Assembly: GCA_963761905.1 (NCBI GenBank)
Contig: CAVXIQ010000005.1
Coordinates: 496,001-560,000 of the forward strand
Length of the DNA stretch: 64,000 nt
DNA from: Gaiellasilicea sp963761905
GTDB taxonomy: Bacteria > Actinomycetota > Thermoleophilia > Gaiellales > Gaiellaceae
Direction of reading: 5' to 3'
How positions within the stretch are numbered: the stretch's first letter is position 1; each line of letters begins with the position of its first letter. Positions 27,918-37,046 of this stretch are shown piece by piece. Both the position numbers and the translations under genes were made by a program. The notes below the pieces were generated by a model. That model ran no database searches and was not told the DNA's origin. It was given only the letters and a program-made list of their open reading frames with translations.

Positions 27918-28964
27918 AGAAAGCCGCGCTCCGTCCGCGACGCCGACGTCGCCGGCAAGGTCGTCCTCCTCCGCGCCGATCTGAACGTGCCGCTCGAGGA
28001 CGGCAAGGTCGCGGACGACACCCGGATCCGGGCGGCGCTGCCGACGCTCGAGCACCTGCTCGAACGCGGTGTCGCGAGGATTCGCGTCTGCTCGCATCTG
28101 GGCCGGCCGAAGGGCGAAGACCCCGCGTTCCGGATCCAGCCGGTCGCCGAGCACCTGCGCTCGCTCCTTCCCGACGAGCGGATCGAGGTGCTGGAGAACA
28201 CGCGCTTCAACCCGGGTGAGATGGAGAACGACGAGGGCTTCGCGCGCGAGCTGGCGGAGGGCTGCGATCTCTACGTCAACGACGCGTTCGGCTCGGCGCA
28301 CCGCGCGCACAGCTCGACCGAGGCGGTCGCGCACCTGCTCCCCGCCTACGCGGGGCTCCTGCTCGAGCGAGAGCTGGAGATGCTCGGCCGGCTGCTCGGC
28401 GAGGTCGAGCGTCCGTACATCGCGATCGTGGGCGGGCTCAAGGTGGAGGACAAGCTCGGCGTGCTCGAGAACCTCGCCGAGTACGTGGACACGATGCTGA
28501 TCGGCGGCAAGATGGCCGAGCAGCTCCGGGAGGAGAACCCGCTGGAAGCCCCGGTCCGCCTTCCCGTCGACGTCGTCGCCGCGGCCGCTTTCGAGGAGGA
28601 CGCCGAGAGCAGGGTCGTTCCCTGGAACCAGGTTCCGGACGGTTGGCTCGGCCTCGACATCGGTCCGGAGACCGGCGAGCTCTTCGCCGACAAGATCCGG
28701 GCCGCGAAGACGGTCTTCTGGAACGGGCCGATGGGCGTCTTCGAGTGGGAGCGCTTTGCGGCGGGCACCAAGACGGTCGCGCAGGCCGTGGCGGAGTGCG
28801 AGGGCTTCACGGTCGTCGGCGGTGGCGACTCGGTCCGCGCGATCACCGAGCTCGGGCTCGAGGATCGGGTCTCCTGGGTGTCGACCGGCGGCGGCGCCTC
28901 GCTGGAGCTGCTCGAGGGCAAGGATCTGCCCGGTGTCGCGGCGATCCCGGCGGCGGGCTCGTAG
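27914..28964 (+). CDS. pgk: Phosphoglycerate kinase (start unclear, compact form)
   Basis: Coding similarity starts with VRDADVAGKVVLLRADLNVP at 27933, but that frame has a TGA just upstream and no ATG/GTG before 27987. A single-base insertion around 27920-27932 is likely and the true start lies near 27914. Catalytic and substrate motifs SHLGRPKG, ENTRFNPGE, VNDAFGSAHRAHSS, IVGGLKVEDK and the nucleotide-site GGGDSVRAI are all present. The protein is about 350 residues, nearly 40 shorter than most bacterial enzymes; the gap is after LIGGKMAEQL, where a helical segment is normally found. The stop TAG overlaps the GTG of tpi. Confidence 0.92.
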
Positions 28965-29657
28965 TGCTGATCGCCGGCAACTGGAAGATGTTCAAGGGGC
29001 CTGCGGAGACGCGCGCCTTCGTCGAGTCGTTCGAGCCGCCCGCCGGCGTCGACGTCGTCCTCTGCCCGCCGTTCGTCTCCCTCGAGGCGGCGGCCGGAGG
29101 GCGCGCACGGGATCTACGCCCAGAACGTCCACTGGGAGGCGAGCGGCGCCTACACCGGCGAGGTCTCGCCCGAGATGCTGCTCGAGCTGGGCGTGCAAGG
29201 CGCGCTCGTCGGCCACTCGGAGCGCCGGCAGCAGTTCGGTGAGACGGACGAGATGGTGGCACGGCGCGCCCGCACGGCGCTCGAGGCGGGGCTCGGCGTG
29301 ATCGCGTGTGTCGGGGAGACGCTCGAGCAGCGCGAGTCCGACGACACCGAGCTCGTCCTCAAGATCCAGGTCGAGGCGATCGCGTTCGCCGCAGGCGAGC
29401 ACGAGAACCTCGTGATCGCCTACGAGCCGGTCTGGGCGATCGGCACCGGCAAGACCGCGACGCCCGAGCAGGCCGAGGAGGCACATCGCTTCATCAAGAG
29501 CCTGATCGACCGGCCGGTGCTCTACGGCGGCTCCGTCAAGCCGGAGAACGCCGCCGAGCTGCTCGCCCAGCCCTCACTCGACGGCGCGCTCGTCGGCGGC
29601 GCCTCGCTCGACCCCGACTCGTTCGCAGCGATTTGCCGGGCAGCTTCCCCCTCGTAA
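28964..29657 (+). CDS. tpiA: Triose-phosphate isomerase (frameshifted in this sequence)
   Basis: Begins at GTG 28964, overlapping the pgk stop, with the catalytic-Lys motif LIAGNWKMFKG. One extra base near 29095-29103 shifts the frame. The rest follows: GIYAQNVHWEASGAYTGE, the His of LVGHSERRQQF, the Glu of IAYEPVWAIGTGKTAT with the flexible loop, and the phosphate-binding YGGSV. About 230 residues after correction, slightly short for the family. Interconverts dihydroxyacetone phosphate and glyceraldehyde 3-phosphate. Confidence 0.94.
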
Positions 29658-31112
29658 CGCTCGTCGTCCTCGACGGCTGGGGTTGCGCTCCTGCCGGCCC
29701 CGGCAATGCGGTCGAGCTCGCCGACACGCCCGTCTTCGACCGGCTCTGGCGCGACTACCCGCACACGACCCTCGAGGCCTCCGGCGAGGCGGTCGGCCTC
29801 CCGCCCGGCCAGATGGGGAACTCCGAGGTCGGGCACCTGACGATCGGCTCGGGCCGCATCCTCTACCAGGACCTGATGCGGGTGAACCAGGCGATCCGGG
29901 ACGGCTCGCTGTACGAGAACCACGCGCTCGTGGAGGCGTTCGAGCGCGCCCGGGCGCGCGGCGGCGACGTCCACTTGCTGGGGCTCGTCTCGAACGGCGG
30001 CGTCCACTCGCACCTGGAGCATCTCCGCGCCCTGCTCGAGCCTCGCGCGCCGGCTCGGGATGGAGGAGCGGACGTGGATCCACGCGTTCACGGACGGCCG
30101 TGACGTCTCGCCGACGTCGGCGGTCGCCGACCTCGCCGAGCTGCCGCCGGAGCGGATCGCGACGATCGTCGGCCGCTACTACGCGATGGACCGCGACAAG
30201 CGCTGGGACCGCACCGAGCGCGCCCTCGCCGCGATCGTCGCGGGGGAAGGGCAGCTCGCCGCCGATCCGCTCGCCGCCGTCCAGGCGAGCTACGACGAGG
30301 GCGTCACAGACGAGTTCGTCGAGCCGGTCGTCCTCTCCGGCCGGCCACGGCTCACCCAAGCCGACACGGCGATCTTCTTCAACTTCCGCCCGGATCGCGG
30401 CCGCCAGCTCTCCCAGAAGCTCGTCGCCGCCGGCTTCGACCTGACGACGATGACGAGCTACGGCGAAGAGCTGGACGTACCCGTCGCCTTCGGCGAGCAG
30501 CAGGTGCGAAACACACTTGCAGAGACGCTCGCCCGCGCGGGGGCGCGCCAGCTCCACGTCGCCGAGACCGAGAAGTACGCGCACGTCACCTACTTCTTCA
30601 ACGGCGGCGTCGAGCAGGAGTGGGAGGGGGAGACCCGCATCCTCGTCCCCTCGCCGCGGGACGTCCCGAGCTACGACCACAAGCCGGAGATGTCGGCTCG
30701 CGAGGTGGCGAGCCGCTTCGCGGCGGAGGTCGGCAACGACTATCGCTTCGCGGTCATCAACTTCGCGAATCCGGACATGGTCGGCCATACGGGCTCGATC
30801 CCCGCGGTGGTCGCCGCGGTCGAGGTGACCGACGAGTGTCTCGCCCTGGTGGTCGAGGCCACCCATGCGGCCGGCGGCGTCTGCCTCGTCACGGCGGACC
30901 ACGGCAACGCGGAGCAGATGCTCGAGGAGGACGGAAAGAGCCCGCATACCGCGCACACCACGAACCTCGTTCCGCTCGTCCTCACCTCGCGCGAGCACGC
31001 ACTCGAGGATGGCGGCGGGCTCTCCGATCTCGCACCCACCGTCCTTCGCCTGCTCGGCCTCGAGATCCCCGCCGAGGTGACGGGAGCCCACCTGTCCCGA
31101 CCCCCAAAATAA
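29633..31112 (+). CDS. gpmI: 2,3-bisphosphoglycerate-independent phosphoglycerate mutase (frameshifted)
   Basis: About 492 residues from TTG 29633, overlapping the end of tpi by 25 bases. Key segments are the metal Asp in LVVLDGWGCAP and the phosphoserine Ser in GQMGNSEVGHLTIGSG (about residue 63). HAFTDGRDVSP, YYAMDRDKRWDR, FNFRPDRGRQLS and the metal cluster VTADHGNAEQM follow. One extra C at 30041-30042 breaks the frame between LRALLE and LARRLGMEERTW. It converts 3-phosphoglycerate to 2-phosphoglycerate with Mn. It closes the lower-glycolysis operon. Confidence 0.95.
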
Positions 31113-31138
31113 ATACATCTATCCGGTGAAGGCGGCGC

Positions 31139-31144
31139 TATACT
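31139..31144 (+). promoter_or_regulatory. -10 promoter element of the sigma factor gene, likely leaderless transcript
   Basis: TATACT at 31139-31144 is a strong -10 box in an AT-richer gap. It ends ten bases before the TTG start at 31154, so transcription would begin at or within a few bases of the start codon. No convincing -35 box lies 16-18 bases upstream (the region reads CATCTA), and no ribosome-binding site fits between. Confidence 0.45.
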
Positions 31145-31153
31145 CCCGCCCAC

Positions 31154-31768
31154 TTGTCGCTGCCTCAGCCCGATCTCGGCGTCCTGCGGAAGGCCCAGCG
31201 AGGCGATGAGCGTGCATTTACGCTCATCGTGCGCGCGTACGAGCTGCCCGTCTTCAACTACGTGCTCAGGCTCGTGGGCGATCGCTCCCTCGCCGAGGAT
31301 CTGACGCAGGAGGTCTTCCTCCGCGTCTACCAGGGTCTGCCGAGTTTCTCGCTTCGCTGTCGCTTCACGACGTGGCTCTTCCAGGTGACGAAGAACCGCG
31401 TTCTCGACGAGCTGCGGGCACTCGAGCGGCGGCCCCGCGCGGTCGTCAACCTCGAGGACATCCCGCCGCTCGAGGTCGTTGACGCGCCGTTCGAGCGGAT
31501 CGAGGCGATCGACGCCGTCTGGCGCGCCGTCGAGGCGCTGAACGTCGACCTGAAGATGGCGCTTCTGCTCCGCGACGTGGTCGGCCTCTCCTACACCGAG
31601 ATCGCCGACTCGCTCGAGATCACGCTGGCCACCGTCAAGTGGCGGATCTACAAGGCTCGCGAGGAGGTTCAGCTCGCGCTCGGTCGCGAGGGGATCACCT
31701 ACGGGACCGACACCGGCTCCGGCGCCGCCGAAAAGCCCGCCGCGGTGGCGGAGCTCGTCCAGGCCTAG
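31154..31768 (+). CDS. RNA polymerase sigma factor, sigma-70 family (ECF-like)
   Basis: 204 residues starting at TTG 31154. Region 2 is clear (RAYELPVFNYVLRLVGDRSLAEDLTQEVFLRVYQ, with the core-binding acidic helix), and region 4 is a helix-turn-helix (LSYTEIADSLEITLATVKWRIYKAREEV). Regions 1 and 3 are missing, as in extracytoplasmic-function sigma factors. The 25-residue acidic tail after region 4 is unusual and lacks structure. No anti-sigma gene is adjacent; the neighbours are the glycolytic operon and a reverse-strand gene. Confidence 0.9.
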   Translation: MSLPQPDLGVLRKAQRGDERAFTLIVRAYELPVFNYVLRLVGDRSLAEDLTQEVFLRVYQGLPSFSLRCRFTTWLFQVTKNRVLDELRALERRPRAVVNLEDIPPLEVVDAPFERIEAIDAVWRAVEALNVDLKMALLLRDVVGLSYTEIADSLEITLATVKWRIYKAREEVQLALGREGITYGTDTGSGAAEKPAAVAELVQA

Positions 31769-31792
31769 CGCCGGAACCGAGTCGAGCCGGGT

Positions 31793-32281
31793 CTAGGCCT
31801 CGGCGTTCGGATCTTCCTGGGCTGCGAGCTGCACGCTCGCCGCCGACACGTCCTTCAGATGGCGCTTCTGGATCGGGAGCTGCACCTTCACGAGCTCGCG
31901 AACTCCGGCGTGCCTCGCGGTCTTGTTCAGCTGTTCGAGCACGGACCAGTGGCCGACCTCGCCCGCCTCGGCCATCGTCATGAACTCCATCCCGTCGAGG
32001 ATGTCCGCGTCGCGATCGAGATAGGTCTTCAGCATCTCGCCGCCCTTCTTCTTGACGCCGCGCGCCTCGGTCAGGATCTTGCTCTTCTTGCCGTCGAAGG
32101 TGGCCGCGAGATCCGTTCCGGCCTTCTCGGCGGCGGCGGCCTCGGTTCGCATCTGCTTCATCTGCCGGGCCAGCTGCTGAGGCGGATCCAGCTTCGAGAT
32201 CCGGTCGATCGCGACCTGCGCCGCCATCGCCAGCCCGATCACCTCGCCGAGCTTCGTCTCCAACACCGTCAACTCTGCCAT
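31793..32281 (-). CDS. Helical protein of unknown function, possible ferritin-like fold, 162 residues
   Basis: Starts at ATG 32281 with AGGAG (complement of 32286-32290) five bases upstream. The sequence MAELTVLETKLGEVIGLAMAAQVAIDRI is all helical and Gln/Lys/Glu rich. The C-terminal half has the pattern EAGEVGHWSVLEQLNKTARHAG, which resembles the E..H spacing in ferritin-like and DUF892 proteins. In the sequence as given it is fused in frame to the upstream phosphoesterase, but the ribosome-binding site and a TGA one frame away argue for two genes. Confidence 0.65.
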   Translation of the reverse strand: MAELTVLETKLGEVIGLAMAAQVAIDRISKLDPPQQLARQMKQMRTEAAAAEKAGTDLAATFDGKKSKILTEARGVKKKGGEMLKTYLDRDADILDGMEFMTMAEAGEVGHWSVLEQLNKTARHAGVRELVKVQLPIQKRHLKDVSAASVQLAAQEDPNAEA

Positions 32282-32295
32282 GCCGCTCCTCTGGG

Positions 32296-33025
32296 TCAGA
32301 CGCCGTGCGTCGAGGCGCTCGACGAGGACCTCGGGAAGGCCCCGCTCGCGCATCTCCGCCTGCGTCAGCTCGATTGGGTAGGTGGTACGGCGGAACCGTG
32401 CCCTGCCCGTCTCCGTCTCAATCACGAGCCAGGCTGCGCGGGGGTCGCCGTCCCGTGGCTGGCCCACCGAGCCTGGGTTGAGGAGGTGCCTGCCGACGGA
32501 GAGCTCGATCTCCGTTCCCGGCGGTGCCTTGCCGCCGGCGACGCCGCTGCCGGCCAAAGCGATCGCGAGCGCAACGTGGCTGTGCCCGACGAGGATCAGC
32601 GGATCGCGAGACACGGCGAAGGCCGCATCCGCGGCGGCGTCGGAGAGCACGTACTCCCAGATCGGATTGCGCGGGCTGCCGTGGGCGAGCGTCACGCCGT
32701 CGACGCTCGCGCTCGGCGCCAGAGACCCGAGGTAGGTCGTTGCGTCGGCGTCGAGCACCGTCCGCGTCCAGGCAGCGGCCACGCCCGCCTCGTCCGCGAA
32801 GACCTCGAGGTCGAGCCGGCCGAGCACCGCCAGGTCGTGGTTTCCCGCCAGGCAGATCGCGGAGCGCTCGCGGACGAGCGCCACGCACTCGTTCGGCCTC
32901 GGTCCGTAGCCGACGAGGTCGCCGAGACACCAGATCTGGTCGACTCCGTCGGCGTCGCTTGCCGCCAGCACCGCCTCGAGCGCGTGCAGATTTGCGTGAA
33001 TGTCGGAGATGACTGCGATGCGCAT
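32296..33025 (-). CDS. Calcineurin-like metallophosphoesterase (YfcE/MJ0936-type), probable frameshift at 3' end
   Basis: Begins at ATG 33025: MRIAVISDIHANLHALEAVL contains the DxH metal motif. It is followed by WCLGDLVGYGP (GD), CLAGNHDLAVL (GNHD), LAHGSPRNP and LVGHSHV (GHSH), the full set of metal ligands, and NPGSVGQPRDGDPRA. With one extra base near 32300-32330 removed the gene ends at TGA 32296-32298, giving about 242 residues, the usual family size; otherwise it runs into the next gene. Acts on a phosphodiester or phosphoprotein substrate not determinable here. It is divergent from the M48 gene, and the two starts overlap. Confidence 0.85.
33018..33025. other. Palindromic overlap of two divergent start codons
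   Basis: The perfect palindrome ATGCGCAT contains the ATG of the M48 protease gene on the forward strand and the ATG of the phosphoesterase gene on the reverse strand; both proteins therefore begin Met-Arg-Ile. Upstream in-frame ATGs at 33009 and 33000 exist for the M48 gene, so the exact overlap could be larger. Confidence 0.6.
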
Positions 33026-34196
33026 CGGGCTGGGCGCGACCCTAGTCGCTGCTTGGCTCGGAGCAGCGGCACTGCTGTGGCAGACGAGCACGCCGGCGCT
33101 CGATCTACCGGGGCTCGACGCGGCCTCGCTCTTCGACGCCGCAACCTTGCGCCGGAACGCGCGCTACGAGAACGGATTGGCGGTGCTCTGGGCAGCGGGG
33201 CTCGGGCTGCAGCTCGGCGCGCTCTGGGTTCTGATCCGCCTCAAGCCCGATCCGCCTGGCCCGCCTCTCGTTCAGGCGGCGCTTCTGGGGGCGCTCGTCT
33301 ACGCGACGCTCTGGGTCGCGGCCTTGCCCACGCGCCTCGGCGGCCACTGGTGGCGGCGCCGCTACGACGTCTCCGAGCTCGGCTACTTGCGGTACCTGAC
33401 CGGCCCCTGGTCGACGACGCTCGGCGAGCTCGTGCTCGCGGCGCTCGCCGGGGTCGCGATCGTCGCTGCCGGGCGGCTCCTCGGCAGCCGCGCGTGGCTC
33501 GGGCTCTGGGCCGCGTTCGTCGCGCTCGCCGTCGCGTACGTCCTCGTCTACCCGAGCCTGCTGGCGCCGCGGCTGCGACCACTCGAGGATCGCGCGCTCG
33601 CAGCCGAGATCGAGCGGCTCGGCGCTCGAGTCGGTCTCGACGACGTCGAGATCGAGGTGCGCAGGGCGCGCGAGCGAACTCGTGCGGTGAACGCGGAGGC
33701 GATCGGAGCCGGACCGACGACGCGGGTGATCCTCTGGGACACGCTGCTCGCAGCGGAGGTGGCGCGCGGCGAGGTGCGGTTCGCGGTGGCGCACGAGCTC
33801 GGTCACGTCTCCCGCCGCCATCCGTGGAAGGGCGTCGCCTGGTTCGCGCTCCTTGCCTTACCGGGCGCGTGGCTCCTGGGCCGGGCCGCCCGCCTCGACG
33901 ATCCGAGGGCGCTGCCGCGCGTGGCGCTCGTGCTCCTTCTGATCCAGCTCGCGACGCTGCCGCTTGCGAACGCGATCTCGCGCCGCTACGAGTCCGAGGC
34001 GGACGCTGTCGGCTTGAGGCTCACGCGCGACAGCCGCTCAGCGGAGCTGCTGTACCGCCGCTTCGCGGACACGAGCCTGAGCGATCCCGATCCGCCGCTC
34101 CTCCTCCACCTGCTCCGGGACACGCATCCGACCCTGGTGGAGCGGATCGCTACCGCTCGCGCGGGGGTGCCTCGGGGAGATCCTGGATCCCCTTGA
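33018..34196 (+). CDS. M48-family membrane metalloprotease (Ste24/HtpX-like)
   Basis: A 392-residue membrane protein. Several hydrophobic segments precede and follow the zinc site HELGH in RFAVAHELGHVSRRHPWKG (about residue 258). The third ligand Glu lies in RRYESEADAVGLRLT. This layout is that of Ste24-like CAAX-type endopeptidases, used in membrane-protein quality control. Start ATG 33018 was chosen because upstream ATGs add only six residues without hydrophobic character. The 3' end overlaps the convergent DUF3467 gene by 47 bases. Confidence 0.88.
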   Translation: MRIGLGATLVAAWLGAAALLWQTSTPALDLPGLDAASLFDAATLRRNARYENGLAVLWAAGLGLQLGALWVLIRLKPDPPGPPLVQAALLGALVYATLWVAALPTRLGGHWWRRRYDVSELGYLRYLTGPWSTTLGELVLAALAGVAIVAAGRLLGSRAWLGLWAAFVALAVAYVLVYPSLLAPRLRPLEDRALAAEIERLGARVGLDDVEIEVRRARERTRAVNAEAIGAGPTTRVILWDTLLAAEVARGEVRFAVAHELGHVSRRHPWKGVAWFALLALPGAWLLGRAARLDDPRALPRVALVLLLIQLATLPLANAISRRYESEADAVGLRLTRDSRSAELLYRRFADTSLSDPDPPLLLHLLRDTHPTLVERIATARAGVPRGDPGSP

Positions 34197-34446
34197 CCGT
34201 CGCGTACTTCGACCACGAGTCCTGGAGCGCGTCGAGCAGCTCCTTGGCGAACTTCGGCGACATGTTCACCCGCGTCACGACGACCCCCGGCACGTCGCCC
34301 TGCTCGGCCTCGTGGTCGATCCGCGCGAAGGTGAGCGTGAATTCGTACTCCGAGAAGGAGATGTTCGCGAAGTTCGCGTAGACGCCGACGAGGTGATCCG
34401 GGTCGATCTGGATGTTGAGCTGGCGCTCGGAACCCGCGTCGTCCAC
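34150..34446 (-). CDS. DUF3467 family protein, 98 residues
   Basis: A small acidic cytosolic protein. The core VGVYANFANISFSEYEFTLTFARID, then VVVTRVNMSPKFAKELLDALQDSWSKY, matches the DUF3467 pattern (YaNf...s.yEF.l.F ... sRv.msP.hak.Ll..L). Its biochemical role is not established. It overlaps the end of the M48 protease gene and is divergent from argS with an 18-base gap. Confidence 0.8.
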   Translation of the reverse strand: MDDAGSERQLNIQIDPDHLVGVYANFANISFSEYEFTLTFARIDHEAEQGDVPGVVVTRVNMSPKFAKELLDALQDSWSKYATVKGIQDLPEAPPRER

Positions 34447-34463
34447 GCCCGTACGATAACCCG

Positions 34464-36012
34464 GTGCCGACCTTCACGAATGCCTCGTCCGACCCGGTCC
34501 GTGAGCTCGAGCGCGCGCTGACGGAGGCAGCGGCTGCGGACGTCTCGCTCGAGCGGCCGAGCGACGCCTCCCACGGCGACTACGCGACGAACGTCGCGCT
34601 CCGGCTCGCCGGCGTGCGCAGAGAGCCGCCGCGCGCGATTGCCGAGGAGCTCGCTGGAAAGGCGCTGGCGCTGCCCCTGGTCGAGCGGGCGGAGGTGGCC
34701 GGTCCCGGCTTCGTCAACCTCTGGCTCAAGCCCTCCTGGTACCGCGACACGCTCGCCGCGATCCTGGCCGCTCGCGAGGAGTACGGCGGCGGCTCGGCCG
34801 CAGCGCCGGAGCGGATCCAGGTGGAGATGGTCTCCGCCAACCCGACCGGCCCGATCGTCGTCTCCGCCGCGCGGAACGGCGCCTACGGGGACTGCGTCGC
34901 GCGCCTCCTCGCCTTCGCCGGGCACGAGGTCGAGCGCGAGTACTACTACAACGACGCAGGCACCCAGATGGAGCGGTTCCGGGCCTCCGTCGAGGCGGCG
35001 CGGCAGGGGAAGGAGCCGCCCGAGGACGGCTATCGCGGCGCCTACGTCGCGGATCTGGCGGCGGAGCCGGGCGATCCCGTTCCGAAGATGCTCGCCCGGA
35101 TCGAGGCCTCGCTCGAGCGCTTCCGGATCCACTTCGACTCGTGGGCGCTCCAGAGCGAGCTCGAGGCGCGCCTGCCCGAGTTCCTGCCGAAGCTCGACAC
35201 CTACGAGCGCGACGGGGCGGTGTGGGTTCGCTCCGGCGACCACGGCGACGACAAGGATCAGGTGGTGATCCGCTCGGCCGAGAAGGGCGGCCTTCCGACC
35301 TATCGCGCCGCGGACATCGTCTACCTGGCCGACAAGCTGGGCCGCCGCTACGACCGGGCGATCTACGTCCTCGGCGCCGATCACCACGGCACACGCAACT
35401 GGTACGCGGCAATCGCGCGGATGCTCGGCTTCGACCCCGCCCGCGTCGAGGTGCTCCTCTACCAGTTCGTCCATCTCGTCCGCGGCGGGGAGACGACCAA
35501 GATGTCGAAGCGCGCCGGCGACGTGGTCACGCTCGACGAGCTGATCGACGAGGTCGGCGTCGACGCCGCGCGCTGGCACCTCGTCAACCGCGGCCACGAC
35601 CAGACGATCGAGATCGACGTCGATCTGGCGGCCGAGAAGAGCCAGAAGAATCCCGTCTACTACGTCCAGTACGCGCACGCCCGGATCGCGAGCATCCTGC
35701 GCAACGCCGAGGCCGCCGAGACCGACCGAGCCATCAATCGAGCCCGCAGAGCTCGCCGCCGAGGAGCGCGACCTGATCAAGCGGCTCGCCGAGTTCCCCG
35801 GCGTCGTGGCGGAAGCCACCGCCCGGCGCGCCCCGCACGCGCTCCCGAACTACGCGATCCGGCTCGCGGACGACTTCCACCGCTTCTACCACGAGCACAA
35901 GGTGCTCGGCTCGCCGACGGAGGCGTTCCGGCTCGGCCTCATCACTGCAACGAGGACGGTGCTCGCGCGGAGCCTCGACCTCGTCGGCGTCGAGGCACCC
36001 GACCGGATGTAG
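34464..36012 (+). CDS. argS: Arginyl-tRNA synthetase (frameshifted; HIGH motif absent)
   Basis: About 515 residues from GTG 34464 once an extra C at 35726-35727 is removed. The N-terminal Add1 domain includes SHGDYATNVALRLA. The catalytic region reads EMVSANPTGPIVVSAARNGAYGD: the His-rich HVGH of class I enzymes is replaced by VVSA. The KMSK loop is present as TTKMSKRAGDVVTLDEL. The C-terminal DALR domain ends LARSLDLVGVEAPDRM with the closing Met. It charges tRNA-Arg; the nearest tRNA-Arg gene is at 60036. Adjacent glpX starts 42 bases later. Confidence 0.93.
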
Positions 36013-36054
36013 CGTCTCGACCGGATCGGCTGCCCGCATAGGATTGGCGGCGCA

Positions 36055-37046
36055 GTGGCCGCCCCGGACCGAAATCTCGCGCTCGAGCTCGTCCGCGTCA
36101 CGGAGGCCGCAGCGCTCGCGGCCTCCGGCTGGGTCGGGCGCGGCGAGAAGGAGAAGGCCGACGCGGCCGCGGTCGACGCGATGCGGCTCGTGCTCGACAC
36201 GGTCCGCATGCACGGCGTCGTCGTGATCGGCGAGGGCGAGAAGGACGAGGCGCCGATGCTCTTCAACGGCGAGGAGGTCGGCGACGGCAGCGGCCCCGAG
36301 GTCGACGTCGCCGTCGATCCCGCTCGAGGGGACGCGGCTGACGGCGCTCGGCCAGCCGAACGCGATCGCCGTGATCGCCGTCGCCGAGCGGGGGACGATG
36401 TTCGATCCCGGCGCCGCGTTCTACATGGACAAGATCGCCGTCGGCCGCGAGGCGGCGGACGCGATCGACATCAACGCGTCGCCGACGGAGAACGTCCGCG
36501 CCGTCGCGAAGGCGAAGCAACCTCGACGTGAGCGAGGTCACCGTCGTCGTCCTCGAGCGGGAACGGCACGAGGAGCTGATCGGCGAGCTGCGCCAGTCGG
36601 GGGCGCGGGTCAACCTGATCCGCGACGGCGACGTCGCTCCGTCGATCGCCGCCGCTCAGGCGTTCGCGGGCGTCGACATGCTGATGGGGATCGGCGGCAC
36701 CCCCGAGGGCGTGATCTCCGCCGCCGCGATCAAGTGCCTGCGCGGAGCGATCCAGGGCAAGCTCTGGCCACGCTCGGACGAGGAGCGGCAGGCGCTCGTC
36801 GACGCCGGCGTCGACCTCGACCGCGTGCTCACGACCGACGATCTCGTTGCCGGCGACGACGTCTTCGTCGCGGCGACGGGCGTCACGAGCGGCGTCTTCC
36901 TCCGCGGCGTCCGCGTCAGCGCCGCCGGCGCCGAGACCGAGTCGATCGTGATGCGCTCCCGCTCCGGCACCGTGCGGCGGATCGCCGCCTACCACCCTTC
37001 CGGCAAGGTCCGCGAACTGATGAAAGGACAACGAGATGGCAACTGA
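36055..37046 (+). CDS. glpX: Fructose-1,6-bisphosphatase class II (two frameshifts in this sequence)
   Basis: About 329 residues from GTG 36055. The inositol-phosphatase-fold motifs are GEGEKDEAPMLFNGEEVG (metal Glu/Asp), DPLEGT across the first shift, and GIGGTPEGVISAAAIKCL. Extra bases at 36322 (G) and 36518 (C) break the frame twice; removing both restores a standard-length protein. It dephosphorylates fructose 1,6-bisphosphate in gluconeogenesis. The stop overlaps the aldolase start by 11 bases, so the two enzymes are probably translated together. Confidence 0.94.

Noticed and set aside
26917..28219. Apparent gap-pgk read-through or fusion
   Set aside because: The gap frame runs on without a stop only because of a probable extra base before 27915; a TGA in the next frame gives the normal GAPDH length, and pgk is coded in a different frame.
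31793..33025. Apparent fusion of a phosphoesterase and a helical protein
   Set aside because: A TGA one frame away (32296-32298), an AGGAG site before ATG 32281, and the window-wide pattern of single-base insertions indicate two separate genes.
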